Positions 1 through 5,384 of a stretch of 20,044 bases of DNA are shown in pieces. Source of the DNA: an uncultured Eubacteriales bacterium (GTDB lineage: Bacteria; Bacillota; Clostridia; Oscillospirales; Ruminococcaceae); NCBI GenBank assembly GCA_959605275.1, contig CAUHFD010000026.1:1-20044 (forward strand). The letters are read 5' to 3'. The notes beneath the pieces were generated by a model. The model was given only the letters and a program-made list of their open reading frames with translations, was not told where the DNA came from and did not search any database. The translations under genes and the position numbers were made by a program. Within the stretch, counting starts at the first letter, position 1, and each line of letters begins with the position of its first letter.

Positions 1-291
1 GTCATAGATACAAAGAACTTCTGCATGGTTTTTAGGTCGAGCTTTGGATCTCTGATAGTTGGAAAGACATGCGCTCATACCGCTCCATGCAAGCGTTGTA
101 AAGGAATACTGCTGCCGCAGTTCTGCACGACGGAAGTATTTTCTTACCCCGTTTAAATATCCGAAAACCACAATATCGTAGTATTCGTCTTCGGATAATC
201 CTTTTTTGCTTAAAAAGCGATAAATAAGGCTGTGATGCTCTGCTGCAAAGGCGCTTTCCTGTTCGGTAAGACTTTGAAATTGTTGTTTCAT
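1..291 (-). CDS. sigma-70-like protein of a mobile element (partial, 3' end off window)
   Basis: An open frame of 97 codons starts at the ATG at 291 and runs off the left edge without a stop. It has a good ribosome binding site (AGAAAGGAA) just upstream. The protein is compositionally like sigma-70 region 2: a helix ending LIYRFLSKKGL, then DEYYDIVVFGYLNGVRKYF, then YSFTTLAWSGMSACLSNY with following basic residues, which resembles the core-binding and -10-recognition helices of short sigma factors found on Gram-positive conjugative elements. It starts 22 bp after the methyltransferase-like gene and is probably its operon partner. The C-terminal half (region 4) cannot be seen, so the sigma assignment is tentative. 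It could be another small DNA-binding protein of the element. Confidence 0.5.
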   Translation of the reverse strand, partial: MKQQFQSLTEQESAFAAEHHSLIYRFLSKKGLSEDEYYDIVVFGYLNGVRKYFRRAELRQQYSFTTLAWSGMSACLSNYQRSKARPKNHAEVLCIYD

Positions 292-313
292 GATAAAAAT
301 TCCTTTCTGATTT

Positions 314-1699
314 TTAGCTGAGTGACTGAAAACCGGAGGGCGTCAGAACATTGAAAATCAGCTTATTTGAAGTGATTTCCCGTACCTCTGTTACCCCATG
401 TTCATTTTCTGCTCCGATTTTGGTTTTCTTTTCTTTTACGATTCGTCCCTTGATTATATGAGGGGTTTCGCAGTCCACAAGACCGTTCATCAACCCGCTG
501 GCACCCACAAGTCCGATCTGGGAGAGGTTGAGCGGCAAAAGAGGTCTGCGTTCCCTGTTGTCAAGCGTTTTATCCTCAAACAGCCGGTTGATGCTTTTGG
601 AGTTTTTAAGCTGTACGGCAAGTTCTGCGACATTGAACATCGCACCTTTAAACAATTCCACCGGTTTGGTGGCAGCCGGGAGAGAATAAATCTGCTCCGG
701 TATTTCGCTCAACGGCTGAATATGATCGGGAGACAGCATATATTCAGATAATCGCTCTGCTTTTTGTACTTCTTCCTGTCGGGCGCGCTTCGTTCCGAGA
801 AACACCACCTGCTTGAAACGGTCAAATCCTTTGCCGATAAATCGGTATACTCGAAGGTTTTCAAAATGCTCACATAATACGCGGCAGACATCCGGCGTGG
901 CGCGATAATACGGAATAATGTAGATCAGCAGTCCGCCGTCCGTGAGCAAACGCATACTGTCAGCTAAAAAGCTTTTTTCCAGACGCCGGCTGCCATGTTC
1001 CGAGGGAACCGACAAATATGGAGGATTAAGAAACAGACACTGAAACGCCCCAAGACTGATACGGGAATGAAAAAAACTACCGAATCCAACCCGTGTGAGA
1101 CGCTGCTGTGCTTTTTCAGCGCGTGTTTCGTCAATTTCGATACCATAGGTGACGGCGTTTTCACCAGCCGTAAACCCAGCTAAAGCCAGTCCTTCGCCGC
1201 AACATGGATCAATTACATTGATCGGTTGTTCCGGAAAAACTACCGCTTGTTTCAACAACTTTACATGGTCTGCGTCGGTCGGGAAATAACCCATCCGCAC
1301 ACGGTTCATGAGATGTCCCAGCGCTGCAGTGTCGATATTGCTTTCGTCACACGGCAAAGAGTCCTCATACGCTTTCAGCGCATAATAGAGCGGAGTAAAG
1401 TTCGGCACGCCGAGATAATCATACTTTTTCAGCACATAATACAGCTTGCGGGTTGTTTCGGTAAGCGCAGCATCTCCGTACTCGTTAAGCTGCTGGATCA
1501 GTGCAGGAAACTCTTCCCACAGTCGTTTGACAGCTCTCTGCATATCCGCCAGCGCATCAAGCTCCCGTTTCAGTCCGGTACCTTTGTACTTATCGTACTG
1601 CGCCCGGATTTTCGGAAGTTGCTCCCGCAGATATCCGATGGTTTTCTTTGCGTCTGCAATCTCCTTCAAGCAAAAACAGATTGGTTTTTTTTCATCCAT
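314..1699 (-). CDS. DUF6094-type SAM-dependent DNA methyltransferase-like protein
   Basis: This 461-residue protein has a class I methyltransferase core. Residues 164-170 (DPCCGEG) form the SAM-binding motif I, GIEID near 186-190 follows as the acidic strand-2 motif, and NPPY at 225-228 is the catalytic motif of N6-adenine/N4-cytosine DNA methyltransferases. The first 150 residues are largely helical and charged; the C-terminal 170 residues have no motif I recognise. The layout matches DUF6094 proteins common on clostridial conjugative elements, where no target-recognition domain is evident and the biological role is uncertain. The frame is open upstream to 1813, but the ATG at 1699 is preferred because the DUF-like homologous part begins there. 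Its start overlaps the end of the radical SAM gene by 8 bp, which indicates translational coupling. Confidence 0.8.
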   Translation of the reverse strand: MDEKKPICFCLKEIADAKKTIGYLREQLPKIRAQYDKYKGTGLKRELDALADMQRAVKRLWEEFPALIQQLNEYGDAALTETTRKLYYVLKKYDYLGVPNFTPLYYALKAYEDSLPCDESNIDTAALGHLMNRVRMGYFPTDADHVKLLKQAVVFPEQPINVIDPCCGEGLALAGFTAGENAVTYGIEIDETRAEKAQQRLTRVGFGSFFHSRISLGAFQCLFLNPPYLSVPSEHGSRRLEKSFLADSMRLLTDGGLLIYIIPYYRATPDVCRVLCEHFENLRVYRFIGKGFDRFKQVVFLGTKRARQEEVQKAERLSEYMLSPDHIQPLSEIPEQIYSLPAATKPVELFKGAMFNVAELAVQLKNSKSINRLFEDKTLDNRERRPLLPLNLSQIGLVGASGLMNGLVDCETPHIIKGRIVKEKKTKIGAENEHGVTEVREITSNKLIFNVLTPSGFQSLS

Positions 1700-1997
1700 T
1701 CTGCATATCCTCCAACAGAAAATGCTCGACATGCAACTTGACCAAACCGATTTCCTTTTCGCTGTCTCGGCTGTTCCATCGCCTTGCCTGATACAGAATT
1801 TTCTGAATAACATAAGGCGTCAACGACGGTTCACCGTCAATCAGACACAAGTGCTCAATATGCCGGGTATCCTGAAAGATACGCTCGATTACCGCATAGT
1901 CCATGGTCACTTCTTTGACAGCTCTGTGCATACAATGCTCACAGATCATATTGCATTTTCGGGTTGCTTCGAGAAGAAGGTGTTTGAATTCTAACAT
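1692..1997 (-). CDS. truncated radical SAM protein (N-terminal third only)
   Basis: A 101-residue protein with a perfect radical SAM cluster motif CX3CX2C at C15, C19 and C22 (CNMICEHC), followed by LIDGEPSL, the GEP strand-2 motif that binds the SAM amino group. The ATG at 1997 is chosen because GGGAGGA lies 9 bases upstream; the longer frame starts with GTG at 2015 and would contain that site. Radical SAM barrels normally need about 200 or more residues, so only the first two beta-alpha units are present. The tail after residue 70 is charged and shows no barrel signature. It follows an intrinsic terminator and overlaps the methyltransferase-like gene. It may be a decayed gene whose start still feeds translation of the next gene, or a minimal cluster-binding protein. 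I favour decay. Confidence 0.6.
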   Translation of the reverse strand: MLEFKHLLLEATRKCNMICEHCMHRAVKEVTMDYAVIERIFQDTRHIEHLCLIDGEPSLTPYVIQKILYQARRWNSRDSEKEIGLVKLHVEHFLLEDMQNG

Positions 1998-2013
1998 CAA
2001 AATGATTCCTCCC

Positions 2014-2042
2014 ACAAAAAATGCCGTGTCAAAGACACAGCA
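2014..2042 (-). terminator. intrinsic terminator after the E1/JAB gene cluster
   Basis: In leftward RNA the arms at 2034-2042 and 2022-2030 pair over nine positions around an AAA/UUU loop (UGCUGUGUC with GACACGGCA, one U-G pair), followed by a run of U. On the plus strand the same position would be a C-A mismatch, so the leftward RNA is the one that folds. It separates the E1/JAB unit from the radical SAM gene. Confidence 0.75.
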
Positions 2043-2052
2043 TCCAAGTGAT

Positions 2053-2478
2053 TTATCCCACCGCTATTGTATGTTGAGAGTTTATTCGTTTTCGAATACT
2101 TCCGGGATACATATCGGTAAGGACAGTTTGAAGAAGGGATACGTATTGCGGGAAGGAACGCTTGGCAAATCCGGGACATTCACAGTCCTCTGGAATAACC
2201 ACATAAACGGCGATATAATCGTCGGCATCCTCCGCAATAATATCCACATGATGGTTTTGCAGCACCACAAAACGGCTTTGACCGGCACCGCAGGGTTTCC
2301 AGCAACAGGTCTTTTTCAGCGTTTTGTCATGATAAGACATTTTAACGCTGAGCGTATTCAACAGAGAATTCCAGCCCTGCTCCAGATTATCCGTATATAC
2401 GGCGCTGCTGTCAATATAAAAGCCGTCGTATGCAGCCAAAGTTTCACACGAAGGCGGAAGCCAATAACCACGTCCCAT
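2053..2478 (-). CDS. unidentified small protein of the E1/JAB cluster (141 aa)
   Basis: I do not recognise this family. The ATG at 2478 overlaps the stop of the upstream gene as ATGA, which fixes the start over a longer in-frame option at 2514. The N-terminus (GRGYWLPPSCETLAAYDGFY) is rich in aromatics. Three cysteines cluster near residues 58-63 (CCWKPC). The middle has alternating hydrophobic residues typical of beta strands (FVVLQ, VDIIAEDADDYIAVYVVI), with a helix FPQYVSLLQTVLTDMY near the end. It is the last gene before the terminator at 2014-2042. Its position next to an E1-like enzyme and a JAB protease makes an E2-like carrier or a conjugation target conceivable. No diagnostic E2 motif (HPN, catalytic Cys context) is visible, so this stays open. 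Confidence 0.6.
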   Translation of the reverse strand: MGRGYWLPPSCETLAAYDGFYIDSSAVYTDNLEQGWNSLLNTLSVKMSYHDKTLKKTCCWKPCGAGQSRFVVLQNHHVDIIAEDADDYIAVYVVIPEDCECPGFAKRSFPQYVSLLQTVLTDMYPGSIRKRINSQHTIAVG

Positions 2479-2720
2479 CAGGCAGTCCTCCTTCCGATGC
2501 GCCATACTCGGCATTTAGCATGTTTTGAGAACACCTTTTGGAAAACGCTGCGCATGACTGGGGGAATACTCTCATTATGAAAATGATTGTCTGAATACAC
2601 GATTTTTCGTTTTCCGTCAGCCATGACTTCCTCAACACGCAGGCTTTTCATCACCTCGGTCTGTCCGCCTTGGTAATCGGTATGTTCGTTTTGGTACAGA
2701 ATAAAATGTCTTTCTTCCAT
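2478..2720 (-). CDS. unidentified small basic protein (80 aa)
   Basis: A short, basic protein starting MEERHFILYQNEHTDY with GAGAGAGGAA upstream as a convincing ribosome binding site, 16 bp after the E1-like gene. The next gene starts inside its stop codon (ATGA). The centre holds a strand-like stretch and then YSDNHFHNESIPP, a His-rich loop; the C-terminus is a basic helix (MRSVFQKVFSKHAKCRVWRIG). It does not end in Gly or Gly-Gly, so it is not an obvious ubiquitin-like modifier. I do not recognise the family; its setting says it belongs to the E1/JAB operon. Confidence 0.6.
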   Translation of the reverse strand: MEERHFILYQNEHTDYQGGQTEVMKSLRVEEVMADGKRKIVYSDNHFHNESIPPVMRSVFQKVFSKHAKCRVWRIGRRTA

Positions 2721-2736
2721 TATGTTTTCCTCTCTC

Positions 2737-3528
2737 TTATGCGGCCATAGCCGTTTGATTATTTTTTCGCGTTTTTTTTCGTTTCTCCACCATTTCTGCC
2801 CGCATATTGATCTGGCGGGAAGAAAAAGTGATGTAACGGGTGTTTAACTCTCCGCAAATCAGCAGGTCATAAAGAAATGAAACGACTGCGGTTGCCGCTG
2901 TCAAATTCGCTGTAACAGACTGCGGTGCCGATACCGTTCGTTCCGCACAGGATAGCTCCGATGGAAATTTGTCCTCATCCTTCAGCATATCTGGATAGAG
3001 GGTACAGACCGGCTTATAAGTCGTGCGTTTGTTCTGGCGAACGCCGCAAACCACCTGCCCAGTGTGTTCTCCATTGCCGGAATCGATGTAGATCAAATCC
3101 TTTTGCTTATAAAAAACAGAATGACAAAGCTGTCGGGATTTGTTGTTATCCACGCATACGATCAGAATGACTCTTTGCGTTTCCTGTCCGCCCGTCCAGA
3201 TTTGTTGACGAAAGTCCGGCGCGGTAAGACGAAGAAGTTCCTCCTCGGTCTCCACAAAACGCGAGATATACTCGCACTCAATGCCGAAAGCGGCCGAATA
3301 ACGTTCAGCCAGCACCTGTGCCTTGTTTCGTCCGATATCCTGTTCGACGAAGTTTTGACGAATTAGGTTCTTTCCTTCCACCACATCGCCGTCGCACACG
3401 ATAATACGCATTTGACGGTCTGCTGCAAATGCGATCCGGTACAGATGCGGGATCACATATCCGCCCGTTCCTCCAGCACCTAGTATGATGATTTTGACAG
3501 GAGCGGTTTTAGAATACTTCATCGTCAT
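2737..3528 (-). CDS. ThiF/E1-like adenylating enzyme (PRTRC ThiF-type)
   Basis: A 263-residue E1-like protein. The nucleotide loop GAGGTGG is at 17-23, the ATP-ribose acid at D46 (VCDGD), the conserved Arg in RQNF at 57-60, Lys69 in RNKAQ, and the DNN motif at 127-129. C194 in SCAER, ahead of PQSVTANLTAA, sits where the thioester cysteine of E1 and PRTRC ThiF proteins lies. No zinc-binding CX2C pairs are seen. E1 enzymes adenylate the C-terminal glycine of a beta-grasp protein and usually pass it to a cysteine. The ATG at 3528 lies one base past the stop of the JAB gene, so the two are translationally linked; the longer frame to 3831 is overlap. Fusion partners, the modifier and the target are unknown. 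The basic C-terminus (EKRKKTRKNNQ) may be a tail for nucleic acid contact. Confidence 0.85.
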   Translation of the reverse strand: MTMKYSKTAPVKIIILGAGGTGGYVIPHLYRIAFAADRQMRIIVCDGDVVEGKNLIRQNFVEQDIGRNKAQVLAERYSAAFGIECEYISRFVETEEELLRLTAPDFRQQIWTGGQETQRVILIVCVDNNKSRQLCHSVFYKQKDLIYIDSGNGEHTGQVVCGVRQNKRTTYKPVCTLYPDMLKDEDKFPSELSCAERTVSAPQSVTANLTAATAVVSFLYDLLICGELNTRYITFSSRQINMRAEMVEKRKKTRKNNQTAMAA

Positions 3529-3529
3529 T

Positions 3530-4855
3530 TCACTCCTTATCAGGGGATACTGAAACCGTTTCGGGAAGTCTCGGCACAGGGGATTCGCTTTTGAAAGTGA
3601 TTCGGCTGTCCCATATTGAAGGATAGGAATATGCCTTAAAATTTGTTTCAAATATTTCCTCCGGATGAACTGGGATAAATCTGCCTGCGCAGCTTGCACG
3701 TACAGTGATGTCCGGGAATACCTTATCCAGCCGACCCACAACAGCATACAGCCTTGTCGCCTTTTCATCGCGGTTGTCGATTTCGGAAAACTTCGCCGGC
3801 ATGGTGTTATGGCTGTGTATATCCATAACATGAATCAAATGCTCGGGATATTCTTCCTCCATAACCGAGTGAATACTGGTATGCGTCAATTCCTGCTGTG
3901 GCACCCGAATGGTGTATTTGCCGTGGATGGTGTCGTACAGAATATGCACAAGCGCCTCCAGTTCAAAACGATCCGAGAGCTTTTCAAAGAAGTTAATAAT
4001 GACCATCAGAATATGCATCGGTATTTTCGGAAGGTTCATCCGAAAACCGCTACACACCTCCGGGAACTCCGGCAGAAAATCTGCCGGAGCCGTAAAGGTG
4101 CCTACGGAGGTCTTGCGCATTTCATAAATCCTGCCGTCGCAGGCAGGAATGATGACAATGGGCTTCGTGCTAGTCTGTGCATCTTCCGAAGATGCACAAT
4201 ATTCCTTATAGGAAGGTAAAGGAATTACTTTGCCCTTGCTCTGTGCCGTCACACGGGGTTTTACAAGGCATTCCGGCTGCTTTTCCGCGTCGGTGTTCGC
4301 CTTTTTGATCCCATCAAGGAACGCTTTGGATTTTTCGATCTCCGCCTTAATGTCATATACCTTATCGGAGCCGGGATTGAGAACTGTCTTGGTAACCTTG
4401 CCGTAAGACACAGTCCAGGAAACCTTTTTTGATTCGGACAATTCGGGAAAATCCATTTCGTATTTCTGTCTCACTTCTTCAAAAGTACAGTCATGCTCGA
4501 AAATGGGATCTTTCGCCTTGCCGTAAGAGAATATTGCGTCTTTTTCCGAAAAGCTTTCCATCAGCCTTTCGTCGCTTTTGGTTTTCGCTTTCTTGAGCGC
4601 AGCGGCAAAAGGATCTTCCTCATCCTGCCGCTGTGCTACCGGCGTTTGCGCCAACGCATCGGCAAACATTGTGGTCTGCTTTGCAGGAGGCGTTTGCTGC
4701 TGTGCCTGCGGCAATTCCATCTGTTTCTCTTTGAAAGAAACAGCCGGCGGCGCGGGTTCTTCCTCTTCAGTCAACGAGAAGGCGGCAAACAAATCGTTTT
4801 CCGGTTCCGTTCCGTTCAGGAAGGCGTTCAGAGGGTTGTTCGTGCTTTCACTCAT
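3530..4855 (-). CDS. JAB/MPN+ metalloprotease-domain protein with long N-terminal region (PRTRC protein A-like)
   Basis: A 441-residue protein. Residues 1-100 are low-complexity, rich in E, P, Q and A, and probably disordered. Residues 106-158 could be a small beta-grasp-like unit (TFEEVRQKYEMDFPEL followed by two strands), which resembles the PRTRC protein C/prokaryotic ubiquitin-like family; this is tentative. The C-terminal part is a JAB domain with the JAMM zinc signature H347-S-H349, S357 and D360 (HSHNTMPAKFSEID) and a preceding acidic cluster at 333-335 that can supply the catalytic Glu. JAB proteases remove ubiquitin-like proteins from targets or trim them. Start ATG 4855 has AAAGGACA upstream. 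It is the first gene of the leftward unit, behind a long structured leader, and abuts the E1-like gene. Confidence 0.8.
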   Translation of the reverse strand: MSESTNNPLNAFLNGTEPENDLFAAFSLTEEEEPAPPAVSFKEKQMELPQAQQQTPPAKQTTMFADALAQTPVAQRQDEEDPFAAALKKAKTKSDERLMESFSEKDAIFSYGKAKDPIFEHDCTFEEVRQKYEMDFPELSESKKVSWTVSYGKVTKTVLNPGSDKVYDIKAEIEKSKAFLDGIKKANTDAEKQPECLVKPRVTAQSKGKVIPLPSYKEYCASSEDAQTSTKPIVIIPACDGRIYEMRKTSVGTFTAPADFLPEFPEVCSGFRMNLPKIPMHILMVIINFFEKLSDRFELEALVHILYDTIHGKYTIRVPQQELTHTSIHSVMEEEYPEHLIHVMDIHSHNTMPAKFSEIDNRDEKATRLYAVVGRLDKVFPDITVRASCAGRFIPVHPEEIFETNFKAYSYPSIWDSRITFKSESPVPRLPETVSVSPDKE

Positions 4856-4893
4856 GTTGGGGTTGTCCTTTCTGTTGTTTATTTGTAAAACAG

Positions 4894-4936
4894 AAAAAGA
4901 CCAGCCTCCAACTCATAACGAGTGAAAGCCGGTCTT
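4894..4936 (-). terminator. terminator-like hairpin in the leader of the JAB gene
   Basis: Arms at 4927-4936 and 4897-4906 pair over ten positions in leftward RNA (AAGACCGGCU with GGCUGGUCUU, including G-U pairs), followed by five U. The U-run ends about 40 bases before the JAB start codon. On the plus strand two of these positions would be mismatched (A-C, C-A). It can act as an attenuator or as the end of a short leader RNA. Confidence 0.65.
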
Positions 4937-4989
4937 CTCTATAATTACCGGTTGGATTTATTTTTTTGACATCTGCCACCGTTCGGTGG

Positions 4990-5032
4990 AAAACAAAAAG
5001 GCCGAAATCATCTGTAAAAGACAATTCCGACC
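4990..5032 (-). terminator. second terminator-like hairpin in the same leader
   Basis: In leftward RNA GGUCGGAAUU (5032-5023) pairs with GAUUUCGGCC (5009-5000) over ten positions with G-U wobbles, followed by UUUUUGUUUU. The plus strand has A-C mismatches at the wobble positions, so folding is specific to leftward RNA. Two smaller hairpins flank it: CCCCG-AAA-CGGGG at 5051-5063 and CCACCG/CGGTGG at 4976-4989. Confidence 0.6.
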
Positions 5033-5091
5033 ATGTACCTCAAACCAAAGCCCCGAAACGGGGACAATTACTCATACCTAAGAACAAATTT

Positions 5092-5120
5092 ATTATACTA
5101 TATCTTGTGCCGAATGTCAA
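5092..5120 (-). promoter_or_regulatory. consensus sigma-A promoter for the leftward E1/JAB unit
   Basis: Leftward strand reads TTGACA (5120-5115), a 17-bp spacer, then TATAAT (5097-5092), a perfect consensus match. Transcription would start near 5085 and give a leader of about 230 bases before the JAB gene at 4855. The tandem repeat at 5126-5171 begins 5 bp upstream of the -35 box. Confidence 0.85.
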
Positions 5121-5125
5121 TACAT

Positions 5126-5171
5126 ACACAAAATATGCTCTCATATTTACACAAAATATGCTCTCATATTT
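5126..5171. repeat. perfect tandem 23-bp repeat (two units), each with an internal palindrome
   Basis: Units at 5126-5148 and 5149-5171 are identical. Each contains AAATATG-ctct-CATATTT, a 7-bp inverted repeat around 4 bases, so two dimer-binding-like sites lie on one face at a 23-bp interval (about two helical turns). They sit between two divergent promoters, immediately upstream of the leftward one. This is the arrangement of an operator, or of iterons, though two units are few for a replication origin. No regulator gene for it is visible in the window. Confidence 0.85.
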
Positions 5172-5219
5172 CTGTGATGTTCGGAGTAAAAATAAATATG
5201 GAAAAACCGCCTCTAACAT

Positions 5220-5248
5220 TTGACAAACCCTGCAGGACTATGTATACT
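5220..5248 (+). promoter_or_regulatory. near-consensus sigma-A promoter pointing right
   Basis: TTGACA at 5220-5225, a 17-bp spacer, then TATACT at 5243-5248. Start of transcription would be near 5255. No gene follows in this direction; the only structure downstream is the hairpin at 5267-5302. Confidence 0.8.
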
Positions 5249-5254
5249 GTAGAT

Positions 5255-5314
5255 AAGTCCTTTTTAGAGGGGTACGGCTTAAGGGGTTGAGCTGTACCCC
5301 TCGCTTTGTTTTCG
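5255..5314 (+). ncRNA. candidate short hairpin RNA at the edge of the accessory region
   Basis: Downstream of the promoter at 5220-5248, GAGGGGTACGGCT (5267-5279) pairs with AGCTGTACCCCTC (5290-5302) over 13 positions, including one G-U pair that is a C-A mismatch on the other strand. The loop is TAAGGGGTTG and the tail GCTTTGTTTTCG has a modest U-run. The predicted transcript is about 60 bases and non-coding. It could be a small regulatory RNA, or the leader and early terminator of a gene that has been lost. The end points are estimates. Confidence 0.45.
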
Positions 5315-5340
5315 CTAAACTTTTAGAAATCAAGCTAACC

Positions 5341-5376
5341 AAAACAGTACCCGCCCTCGTCCCATGCGAAGGCGGG
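5341..5376 (-). terminator. intrinsic terminator of the YyaL gene
   Basis: Arms 5376-5367 and 5359-5350 (CCCGCCUUCG with CGAGGGCGGG, one U-G pair) around a 7-base loop, followed in leftward RNA by TACTGTTTT. It starts just after the stop codon at 5385. Confidence 0.75.
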
Positions 5377-5384
5377 CATTTGAT

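Noticed and set aside
398..2580. Plus-strand frames of 117-225 codons in the left region
   Set aside because: They are antisense to the methyltransferase-like, radical SAM and 141-aa genes, show no motifs and lack ribosome binding sites.
3665..4219. Plus-strand 184-codon frame opposite the JAB gene
   Set aside because: The opposite strand carries the JAMM motif and operon coupling; this frame has Cys/Ile-rich composition without family features.
5126..5171. Two direct repeats as a CRISPR array or plasmid iterons
   Set aside because: The units are directly adjacent with no spacer, and only two exist, with no Cas or replication initiator gene nearby.
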